Both the position numbers and the translations under genes were made by a program. A DNA stretch of 5,995 bases from Chloroflexota bacterium (GTDB taxonomy: Bacteria; Chloroflexota; Anaerolineae; Anaerolineales; Villigracilaceae): positions 1-5,995 of the forward strand of contig JACPVD010000354.1 of NCBI GenBank assembly GCA_016191895.1, read 5' to 3'. The notes beneath the pieces are model-generated. The model was not told the DNA's origin, ran no database searches, and saw only the letters and a program-made list of their open reading frames with translations. Positions within the stretch are counted from its first letter, which is position 1. The number at the start of each line of letters is the position of its first letter. Shown here one piece after another: positions 1 to 5,242 of the stretch.

Positions 1-27
1 GCAGCAGAATTTTTGAAATGGCCTTCC

Positions 28-56
28 TTGCTACTCTATTGCGCTTGGGCTATAAT
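28..56 (+). promoter_or_regulatory. Probable sigma70-type promoter for efp
   Basis: A -35-like TTGCTA (28-33) and a perfect -10 TATAAT (51-56) are separated by exactly 17 bases. Transcription would start near 62-64, giving efp a leader of about 145 bases that contains the hairpin of repeat copy 1. Four of six -35 positions match TTGACA. The first 27 bases of the window hold no gene that can be recognised. Confidence 0.7.
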
Positions 57-87
57 CCGCCCGCTTCAACCCAAAAAGGTATCCTCT

Positions 88-150
88 CAATAAATTGGGG
101 TGTGGTGTGTTTTGAGCGCGCGAAGCGCGCTCAAAACACACCGCTTCCCC
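88..150 (+). repeat. Palindromic dispersed element, copy 1 (efp leader)
   Basis: The core is a perfect 18-bp inverted repeat (104-121 with 125-142) around a three-base GAA loop. An outer GGGG (97-100) / CCCC (147-150) pair is separated from it by a 3 x 4 internal loop. Aligned without gaps to 3772-3834, it is 56/63 identical. Inside the stem the two copies differ at only two base pairs, 106-140 and 114-132. Both are exchanged on both sides (T-A for G-C, and G-C for C-G), so pairing is kept. The tip contains GCGAAGC (120-126). A T-rich tract (153-161, one C) follows, so this copy could act as an attenuator or terminator in the efp leader. The family is not one I can name; REP-like is a description, not an identification. 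Confidence 0.9.
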
Positions 151-152
151 CA

Positions 153-161
153 TTTCTTTTT
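153..161 (+). terminator. T-rich tract after hairpin copy 1; possible attenuator
   Basis: Eight of nine bases are T (TTTCTTTTT), beginning two bases after the outer CCCC arm of the hairpin at 97-150. Hairpin plus T tract lies between a good promoter (28-56) and the efp start (207). It could therefore terminate upstream transcription or attenuate efp. The second copy of the hairpin has no such tract, so termination is not a fixed property of the element. Confidence 0.4.
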
Positions 162-206
162 GAAAGATACAAAAAATCAAACAAACAAGGATAGGATAGT
201 GCAAGC

Positions 207-764
207 ATGATCGATGTAAATGAACTTCGCAAGGGCGTCACCTTTGAGTTGGATGGAAACCTGCTCAAAGTGCTGGATTACAGCCACAACAAAACCGGGC
301 GCGGCAACGCAAATATCAAGGTCAAGGCGCGTAATTTGCTGACCGGCGCCACGATCGAGCGCACCTTCAACTCCGGCCTGTCGGTGCAGGATGTGAGCCT
401 CGACTTTGCCAACGTGTCTTATCTCTATAATGACGGCGACATGTACTACTTCATGGACAACGCCACCTTTGAACAGCCCGCCATTAAAAAAGAATCGCTG
501 GGCGATAGCGCTCAATTCCTGAAGGAAGGCATGGAAGTGAAACTCACCTTCTACAAAGGCGAAGCCATCGACGTGGAGCTTCCCACATCAGTGGATTTGA
601 AAGTTACAGAAGCCGAAATGGCAATTCGCGGCGATACTGCCACCGGCGTTACCAAGAAAGTCACCACCGAAACCGGTGTTATCGTCCAATGTCCCAACTT
701 CGTTGTCGTCGGCGACACCATCCGTGTAGATACCCGCACCGGCGAATATGTGACGAGGGTATAA
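207..764 (+). CDS. efp: Elongation factor P
   Basis: EF-P binds the ribosome between the P and E sites and relieves stalling at proline runs. The 185-residue length is standard. Three beta-barrel domains are expected at roughly 1-64, 65-126 and 127-185, and the protein ends in the family-typical G-D-T-I-R-V-D-T-R-T-G-E-Y. The loop that reaches the peptidyl transferase centre reads N-K-T-G-R-G-N-A-N (28-36), with Arg32 at the tip where E. coli has a beta-lysylated Lys. Arg at this site is rhamnosylated by EarP in some proteobacteria; no EarP is seen here, and the modification state is unknown. The ATG at 207 follows purine-rich AAGGATAGGA (187-196) at Shine-Dalgarno distance. It is likely first gene of an operon with the two genes downstream, read from the promoter at 28-56. 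Confidence 0.97.
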   Translation: MIDVNELRKGVTFELDGNLLKVLDYSHNKTGRGNANIKVKARNLLTGATIERTFNSGLSVQDVSLDFANVSYLYNDGDMYYFMDNATFEQPAIKKESLGDSAQFLKEGMEVKLTFYKGEAIDVELPTSVDLKVTEAEMAIRGDTATGVTKKVTTETGVIVQCPNFVVVGDTIRVDTRTGEYVTRV

Positions 765-774
765 AAGTAAAAAC

Positions 775-825
775 GTAAACAGGTAGGCACGGAAGCGGAC
801 ATGCTTTGCCTGTCTGCTTGTTTAC
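775..825 (+). repeat. Imperfect hairpin built from degenerate ~8-base repeats
   Basis: Bases 775-789 can pair with 811-825 at all 15 positions of a + strand transcript, using three G-U wobbles (782-818, 784-816, 787-813). Seven outer pairs (775-781 with 819-825) are Watson-Crick. A small inner AAGC (793-796) / GCTT (803-806) stem may continue it. The arms and the bases to 844 are degenerate ~8-base units of the type AGGTAAAC / AGGTAGGC / AAGCAGAC, converging from both sides. No T tract follows. It begins 11 bases after the efp stop and overlaps the nominal start of the next gene. Confidence 0.55.
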
Positions 826-1180
826 CTGCCACCTGCCACTTTCCCTCCCCCTGAAAACCCCCGCCGGGCGCGAATGCCCCCACTTTTACGGTAACTACTT
901 CCGAGGCCGCAACGAGGAAGAGTGCCGCCTGCTCGCGCTTCACAACCAAACATGGTATCCCGACCTGTGCAAGACCTGTCCTGTGCCGGATGTTATGCGA
1001 GCGAACTCCTGCCAGCACATGAAATTGAACGTCGTAGTTGGGCGTTCCATTGCGACGCTGTTTCAAAAACGGGTGCAGGCCAACGCCTTTTGTGAAAAAG
1101 TAAAACGAAATGTACCCGAACCGCAGGTTGGATGCGGGGAATGTCACGCATTGCCGTTTAAGTTTGAAATCAAGGAATAG
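806..1180 (+). CDS. Small cysteine-rich protein of unknown function
   Basis: I cannot name this protein. In the longest reading it has 124 residues, with eight probable ligand cysteines at 24, 40, 55, 58, 69, 96, 110 and 113. These include two C-x2-C pairs (Cys-Lys-Thr-Cys and Cys-Gly-Glu-Cys, the latter followed by His). That spacing suggests structural zinc or an iron-sulphur cluster, but nothing in the sequence decides which. No signal peptide or membrane segment is evident after residue 20. The start is uncertain: the frame has no ATG before the first conserved-looking cysteine, only TTG at 806 and 818 and CTG at 833 and 851. The first codons also lie in the repeat hairpin 775-825, so the real start may be nearer 833-851. 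An ATG at 801 is in another frame and stops at 854. It sits 41 bases after efp and 33 before the HAD-DinB gene, consistent with an operon. Confidence 0.7.
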   Translation: MPVCLFTCHLPLSLPLKTPAGRECPHFYGNYFRGRNEEECRLLALHNQTWYPDLCKTCPVPDVMRANSCQHMKLNVVVGRSIATLFQKRVQANAFCEKVKRNVPEPQVGCGECHALPFKFEIKE

Positions 1181-1189
1181 CCAAAACGA

Positions 1190-1204
1190 GACTCCGGGGG
1201 AGTC
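1190..1204 (+). promoter_or_regulatory. Small hairpin covering the ribosome binding site of the HAD-DinB gene
   Basis: GACTCC (1190-1195) and GGAGTC (1199-1204) form a perfect 6-bp stem with a GGG loop. The only Shine-Dalgarno-like run before the ATG at 1214 is GGGGGAG (1196-1202), about 11 bases upstream. It lies in the loop and right arm, so folding would partly hide it. The pairing is seen; a regulatory role is inference. Confidence 0.4.
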
Positions 1205-1213
1205 CAATAAAAC

Positions 1214-2404
1214 ATGACGCTTACACTCTTGCTCGACCTCGACGATACCCTGCTCAATACCCATGTGGAATCTTTTGTGCCCGCCTATTTTCAGGCGCTG
1301 GCCAGGGAGCTTGCGCCGAGCGTGGCCCCGGAGATTATCTTTCGCGCGCTCATTTCCTCCATGCGCCAGATGAGCGATAACGAGGATTTTTCACAGACAT
1401 TGAAGGATGTCTTCGACGCCGATTTTTTTTCACAGATCGGCGCCTCGCGTGATGCGCTCGAACCCGTCATCGAAAAATTTTATGAGGATGTCTTTCCGAC
1501 CCTTGCCGGCCTGACCTCTCAAAATCCCGATGCAAAACCCTTTGTCGAATGGGCGTTCTCGCAGGGTTTTCGTGTTGCAGTCGCCACCGATCCACTTTTG
1601 CCGCGCGAAGCCACGCATCAACGATTGCGCTGGGCAGGTTTCGAGCCCGGGCAATTCGAACTTGTAACCACCTACGATCATTTTCATTTTTCAAAAACAC
1701 ACCCGGCGTATTTTGCCGAAGCGCTTGGCCGCATGGGCTGGCCGGATGGCCCTGTGTTAATGGTTGGCAACGACCTTGATCGCGACATCCTCCCCGCGCA
1801 AAGGCTTGGGCTGAGAACCTATCATGTGGATGCAGAACCCGCTTCCCGGTCCGGACCGGATGCGGCTCCCCGCGGCAAGTTGTCGGATCTGCGCCGCTGG
1901 CTTGAGTCTGCCGATCCCGCATCCCTGACTCCGTCTTTCAAATCGACCGATTCCGTGCTTGGAATTTTATCTGCGACCCCGGCCGCATTGAACAGTCTGT
2001 TGCGCGGGTTGGATGATTCTGACTGGGCCCGCGAACCCACAGTGAATGATTGGGCGGCTATCGAAGTGTTATGTCATTTACGCGACACCGAGCGCGAGAT
2101 TCACCACATGCAAATCAAGCTGTTTGATGGACGGAACGAACCGTTCATTCCGCGGCCGGACACCGGTGTATGGGCAAGCGGCAGGGACTATTTGCACGAA
2201 AACGGTTCGTCCGCTTTAACTGAGTTTAATGAAGCCCGGCGCAAAACACTGGAGTTATTGAGGGGCGTTGCGCCGAATGAGTGGGAACACAAGGCGCGGC
2301 ACGCCATTTTCGGCCCGACGAATTTTCTCGAAGTCGTAGGGTTCATGGCCGATCATGACCGAATGCACATCCAGCAAATTTGGAGCGTCTTGAAAAAGTT
2401 GTAA
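1214..2404 (+). CDS. HAD-superfamily hydrolase fused to a C-terminal DinB-like domain
   Basis: This is a 396-residue two-domain protein. Residues 1 to ~225 are a HAD phosphatase-like domain with all four motifs: D-L-D-D-T at 8-12 (nucleophile Asp8, acid/base Asp10), Thr125 in V-A-T-D-P, Lys161, and Asp187/Asp191 in G-N-D-L-D-R-D. An alpha-helical cap probably occupies ~15-105. A linker (~226-245) leads to a DinB/YfiT-like four-helix bundle (~246-396) with the family's His pattern: His288 in C-H-L-R-D-T-E, and His381 and His385 in A-D-H-D-R-M-H, probably binding a divalent metal. DinB-fold proteins include thiol transferases and damage-induced proteins of unknown role. The substrate of the HAD half cannot be told. 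The protein is cytoplasmic, with no signal peptide or membrane segment. It appears to be last gene of the efp cluster. Confidence 0.85.
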   Translation: MTLTLLLDLDDTLLNTHVESFVPAYFQALARELAPSVAPEIIFRALISSMRQMSDNEDFSQTLKDVFDADFFSQIGASRDALEPVIEKFYEDVFPTLAGLTSQNPDAKPFVEWAFSQGFRVAVATDPLLPREATHQRLRWAGFEPGQFELVTTYDHFHFSKTHPAYFAEALGRMGWPDGPVLMVGNDLDRDILPAQRLGLRTYHVDAEPASRSGPDAAPRGKLSDLRRWLESADPASLTPSFKSTDSVLGILSATPAALNSLLRGLDDSDWAREPTVNDWAAIEVLCHLRDTEREIHHMQIKLFDGRNEPFIPRPDTGVWASGRDYLHENGSSALTEFNEARRKTLELLRGVAPNEWEHKARHAIFGPTNFLEVVGFMADHDRMHIQQIWSVLKKL

Positions 2405-2447
2405 TTTTAGGCGTGTCTTGCATCGCGGTTCAGTGTTATTAAGCAAA

Positions 2448-2504
2448 ACGACAAAGCCAGCCTGACAGATTCGGAGTTCAAAACCTGCAGGTTTTGATTG
2501 TCGT
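2448..2504 (+). promoter_or_regulatory. Nested inverted repeats in the fabF leader (20-base perfect palindrome)
   Basis: Bases 2478-2497 are a perfect 20-base palindrome, TCAAAACCTGCAGGTTTTGA. It is enclosed by a second inverted repeat, ACGACAA (2448-2454) and TTGTCGT (2498-2504), whose right arm directly abuts it. It lies in the 122-base gap before fabF, 10 bases upstream of the fabF Shine-Dalgarno. It could be a protein-binding operator or a two-stem leader RNA. It does not resemble the FapR or FabT operators as I know them. No convincing promoter was found in the gap. Confidence 0.5.
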
Positions 2505-2526
2505 GATTATTCAAGGAGAATATTCA

Positions 2527-3777
2527 ATGAGGAAACGCGTGGTGGTAACCGGGCTTGGGTGTTTGAGCCCGGTTGGCAACAATGTGAAAGATACCTGGCA
2601 GACCTTGCTGGCCGGTAGATCCGGTGCGGCTCCCATTACCGCGTTTGATGCCAGTGCGCACAAAACCCGTTTTGCCGCGGAAGTAAAGGGATTTGACCCT
2701 GCCGCACTTTTCGGCGTCCGTGAAGCGCGCAAGATGGATCGTTTTACCCAAATGGCGACAGCCGCCGTACTGGAAGCCATCGAACACTCCAATTTGGCAA
2801 TTGACGACAATAACCGCGACCGCGTGGGCATCCTGATCGGCACCGGAATCGGCGGCATTGGGACTCTGCTCGAACAATATGATGTGATGCGTTCGCGCGG
2901 CCCGGAGCGCGTCAGCCCGTTTCTCATCCCCATGATGATCTCCGACGGCGCAGCGGGTAACATTGCCATTCGCATTGGCGCGCGTGGGCCGAACATGTCG
3001 CTTGCCACCGCCTGCGCTTCGGGAACAAACTCGATCGGCGAAGCCGCGGAAATGATTCGGCGCGGCTCGGCCGATGTGATGATTGCCGGCGCGTCGGAGG
3101 CTTCGATCATTGCCGTTGCCATGGCCGGCATGAACGTGATGACCGCACTCTCCACCCGTAACGACGACCCGGAACGCGCCTCCCGTCCGTTCGATAAGGA
3201 TCGCGACGGATTCTTGATGGGGGAGGGCGCGGCGGTATTAATGCTCGAGTCGTTGGAATATGCACAGGCGCGCGGCGCAAACATCCTGTGCGAGTTTACC
3301 GGTTATGGAACTACGGACGACGCGTATCACATTTCGGCTCCCGCTGAAAACGGCGCAGGTGCGGCACAGTCGATGAAACTTGCGTTGGAGAACGCCGGCC
3401 TCCAGCCCGCCGATATCGGCTACATCAACGCGCATGGAACGTCCACGTATCTGAACGATAAAAGCGAAACGAACGCAATCAAGAGCGTATTTGGCGGGCA
3501 GGCGTATAAAATCCCTGTCTCCTCCACCAAATCCATGACTGGGCATTTGCTCGGCGCGTCCGGCGCATTGGAAGCAGTGATCAGCGCCATGTCTATTGTG
3601 GACAACATGCTGCCGCCCACGATCAATTACGAAACTCCCGATCCTGAATGTGACCTGGATTACGTCCCCAACCAGCCACGCAAAGCGCAGCCGAAGCATG
3701 TCATGTCCAATTCATTTGGGTTTGGCGGCCATAATGCCACGCTGGTGTTGAGTCGTTTCAATGTAACTTCCCAATAA
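2527..3777 (+). CDS. fabF: 3-oxoacyl-[acyl-carrier-protein] synthase II
   Basis: FabF condenses malonyl-ACP with a growing acyl-ACP and releases CO2, the elongation step of type II fatty acid synthesis in the cytoplasm. The protein has 416 residues, close to E. coli FabF (413). The catalytic triad is at the same numbers as in E. coli: Cys163 in T-A-C-A-S-G-T, His303 in N-A-H-G-T-S-T and His340 in K-S-M-T-G-H, with Lys335 also present. The glycine-rich gating loop S-F-G-F-G-G is at 396-401. The ATG at 2527 is chosen because AAGGAGA (2514-2520) sits six bases before it. An upstream in-frame TTG at 2494 adds 11 residues but lies inside a palindrome and lacks a ribosome binding site. The last sense codon and stop (CAA TAA) are part of repeat copy 2. 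fabH follows after 78 bases, so co-transcription is likely. Confidence 0.97.
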   Translation: MRKRVVVTGLGCLSPVGNNVKDTWQTLLAGRSGAAPITAFDASAHKTRFAAEVKGFDPAALFGVREARKMDRFTQMATAAVLEAIEHSNLAIDDNNRDRVGILIGTGIGGIGTLLEQYDVMRSRGPERVSPFLIPMMISDGAAGNIAIRIGARGPNMSLATACASGTNSIGEAAEMIRRGSADVMIAGASEASIIAVAMAGMNVMTALSTRNDDPERASRPFDKDRDGFLMGEGAAVLMLESLEYAQARGANILCEFTGYGTTDDAYHISAPAENGAGAAQSMKLALENAGLQPADIGYINAHGTSTYLNDKSETNAIKSVFGGQAYKIPVSSTKSMTGHLLGASGALEAVISAMSIVDNMLPPTINYETPDPECDLDYVPNQPRKAQPKHVMSNSFGFGGHNATLVLSRFNVTSQ

Positions 3778-3834
3778 ATTGGGGCGCGGGGTGTTTTCAG
3801 CGCGCGAAGCGCGCTGAAAACACCCCACTTCCCC
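3772..3834 (+). repeat. Palindromic dispersed element, copy 2 (fabF-fabH junction)
   Basis: This copy has the same architecture as copy 1. A perfect 18-bp stem (3788-3805 with 3809-3826) carries a GAA loop, and outer GGGG (3781-3784) and CCCC (3831-3834) runs lie across an internal loop. Its differences from copy 1 are two compensatory stem pairs (3790-3824 and 3798-3816) plus three single changes in the unpaired part (3785, 3787, 3827). Its left end supplies the final CAA codon and TAA stop of fabF. Its right end lies 10 bases before the fabH Shine-Dalgarno. Unlike copy 1 it is followed by TTAATCAA, not a T tract, so read-through into fabH is expected. Confidence 0.9.
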
Positions 3835-3855
3835 TTAATCAATAAAGGAGCAAGA

Positions 3856-4959
3856 ATGCCATTCGCGCATATTACAGGCTGGGGCATGCATGTGCCCGAA
3901 CCTGTACTGACCAACAATGACATCGCCAAAATGGTGGAAACCAACGACGAGTGGATCCGTGACCGCACCGGAATCCGCGAACGGCGCATCGCCCGCGAAC
4001 ATGAATTTCCGTCCACGTTGGGAGTCGAGGCGGCGATCAAGGCTTTGCAGGTTGCCAATCTTGCTCCCACCGAATTGGATCTGATCATCTGCGCTTCGTC
4101 TTCGCCGGAATACATCTTCCCCTCGACAGCTTGCTTGATTCAGGATCAACTTGGCGCAAGCAAAGCCGGCGCTTTCGATTTGCAGGCGGCCTGCACCGGC
4201 TTTATTTTTGCAACCAACATGGCGGCGCAGGCAATACGCAGCGGCTCGATCAGGAACGCGCTTGTCGTTGGCACGGAGGTTCTCTCGCGTTTTGTCAATT
4301 GGAAGGATCGCAACACCTGCATTTTGTTTGGCGACGGCGCCGGCGCGTTTGTTTTGCAAGCCAGCGACTCGCCCGGCGGGGTATTATCTGCCGTGATGCA
4401 CTCCGACGGTTCCGGCGCCGACTCGTTGACCCTGCTTGGCGGCGGGTCGCGCTACCCCGCGTCTGAGACGACCATTCATGAGGGCAAACACTTTATTCAA
4501 ATGGACGGCAAAGAAGTCTTCCGATTTGCAACGCGCGTCATGGGGCGTGCCGTGATTGAGGCGTTGGAACCCCTCAAAATGACCACAAACGACCTGCAAT
4601 GGATCGTGCCTCACCAGGCGAATTACCGCATCATCGAAACCGCGGCAAGATACTTGAAAATGCCGCTGGATAAATTCGTGATCAATGTGGATCGATACGG
4701 CAACACTTCCACCGCTTCCATCCCGATAGCGACAGCGGAAGCCTTGCAGCAAGGGAAAATCAAATCCGGGGACAAGATCGTTCTCGTTGGGTTTGGTGCA
4801 GGGTTGACGTGGGGCGCCATGGTTGTCGAATGGACAGGACCCATTCCTGCGAAGAAACACGTCCACCCGGAGCAATACCGACGCTTTGCCCGTTTGCGCT
4901 CTTTCGTCCGCCGCGCGATCCGTTATATCGAAGGCTTTTTCTCGCGCAGGGAACTGTAA
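3856..4959 (+). CDS. fabH: 3-oxoacyl-[acyl-carrier-protein] synthase III
   Basis: FabH starts fatty acid synthesis by condensing an acyl-CoA primer with malonyl-ACP. The thiolase-fold triad is present: Cys113 in Q-A-A-C-T-G-F, His253 in V-P-H-Q-A-N and Asn283 in Y-G-N-T-S-T-A-S. The family-typical E-W-I-R-D-R-T-G-I-R-E-R-R-I stands at 32-45, and the C-terminal G-F-G-A-G-L-T-W-G at 312-320. The ATG at 3856 has AAAGGAG (3844-3850) five bases upstream. The protein has 367 residues, longer than the usual ~315-330. The fold should end near Val-Glu-Trp (324-326), leaving a tail of ~40 residues with nine Arg, two Lys and aromatic residues, possibly a basic amphipathic helix. Primer preference (acetyl or branched) cannot be read from the sequence. 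The gene is probably co-transcribed with fabF, with repeat copy 2 in its leader. Confidence 0.96.
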   Translation: MPFAHITGWGMHVPEPVLTNNDIAKMVETNDEWIRDRTGIRERRIAREHEFPSTLGVEAAIKALQVANLAPTELDLIICASSSPEYIFPSTACLIQDQLGASKAGAFDLQAACTGFIFATNMAAQAIRSGSIRNALVVGTEVLSRFVNWKDRNTCILFGDGAGAFVLQASDSPGGVLSAVMHSDGSGADSLTLLGGGSRYPASETTIHEGKHFIQMDGKEVFRFATRVMGRAVIEALEPLKMTTNDLQWIVPHQANYRIIETAARYLKMPLDKFVINVDRYGNTSTASIPIATAEALQQGKIKSGDKIVLVGFGAGLTWGAMVVEWTGPIPAKKHVHPEQYRRFARLRSFVRRAIRYIEGFFSRREL

Positions 4960-4975
4960 TTTTTTCATTCAACTG

Positions 4976-4984
4976 TGGTAGGAT
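4976..4984 (+). promoter_or_regulatory. Weak extended -10 promoter candidate for tatA
   Basis: TG (4976-4977), one base, then TAGGAT (4979-4984) resembles an extended -10 box 30 bases before the tatA start. There is no good -35 at the usual distance. tatA may instead be read through from fabH, 54 bases upstream. Confidence 0.25.
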
Positions 4985-5013
4985 AAGGTTGAATATCAAA
5001 AAAGGAGTGTTCT

Positions 5014-5199
5014 ATGTTGGGTTTACCTCGCGGCGCGGAATGGATCATCATTCTCGTGATCGTAATTCTTCTATTTGGGCCTGGGCGTATCGGCAAGATC
5101 GCCGGGGAAATCGGTAAAAGTATCAAATCCTTTCGCGATGGGTTGGGCTCGAAGGATGAGCAGGCCGAAGACACGCAAAAGAATGAGGAAAACAAATAA
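5014..5199 (+). CDS. tatA: Sec-independent protein translocase subunit TatA (TatA/E family)
   Basis: TatA oligomerises with TatC to let folded twin-arginine proteins cross the membrane. The 61-residue protein has the standard plan. A short N-terminus with Glu9 leads into one membrane helix (~10-21), then the hinge Phe21-Gly22-Pro23. An amphipathic helix (~25-45: R-I-G-K-I-A-G-E-I-G-K-S-I-K) follows, with F-R-D-G-L at 40-44, and then a charged, polar tail. The tail is short compared with E. coli TatA (89 residues). TatA and TatB cannot be separated with certainty at this length, but TatA is the better fit. AAAGGAG (5001-5007) lies six bases before the ATG. No tatC is in the window. A strong terminator follows eight bases after the stop. 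Confidence 0.93.
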   Translation: MLGLPRGAEWIIILVIVILLFGPGRIGKIAGEIGKSIKSFRDGLGSKDEQAEDTQKNEENK

Positions 5200-5206
5200 C
5201 GCGCAA

Positions 5207-5238
5207 AATAAAAGTTCCCCGCATGGGGAACTTTTATT
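5207..5238. terminator. Bidirectional intrinsic terminator between tatA and mgtC
   Basis: A perfect 14-bp stem (5207-5220 with 5225-5238) has a GCAT loop. Its G/C-rich top is CCCC/GGGG and its A/T-rich base reads AAAA on one arm and TTTTATT on the other, giving a T-rich 3' end on both strands. It lies between the converging tatA and mgtC stops (5199 and 5243) and should end transcription from either side. Confidence 0.9.
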
Positions 5239-5242
5239 GTCT

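Noticed and set aside
1..93. Open + frame from the window edge to TAA at 91-93, and another ending in TGA at 14-16
   Set aside because: The first runs through the promoter and into the repeat, and neither encodes a recognisable tail. Which one, if either, ends an upstream gene cannot be decided here.
3..199. Open + frame running through the hairpin and efp leader
   Set aside because: It has no start signal and is translated through a palindrome; the open frame reflects the lack of stops in GC-rich repeat DNA.
551..1264. Long - strand open frame opposite efp, the cysteine-rich gene and the HAD start
   Set aside because: It is antisense to well-supported genes, crosses two gene boundaries and has no recognisable domain; its hydrophilic mix looks like shadow coding.
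2494..2526. Eleven-residue N-terminal extension of FabF from a TTG
   Set aside because: The TTG lies in the palindrome and the extension includes the ribosome binding site of the ATG at 2527; FabF family length and motif numbering fit the ATG.
2511..3284. Long - strand open frame opposite fabF
   Set aside because: It is a shadow of fabF; the Ser/Pro/Met-rich composition is typical of antisense reading of GC-rich coding DNA.
88..3834. Two repeat copies considered as ends of a composite mobile element or a CRISPR-like array
   Set aside because: They are in the same orientation about 3.7 kb apart, and the genes between them are housekeeping with no transposase. Two palindromes with no regular spacer are not a CRISPR array.
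4384..4968. - strand open frame opposite fabH
   Set aside because: It is antisense to a certain gene and has no known motif.
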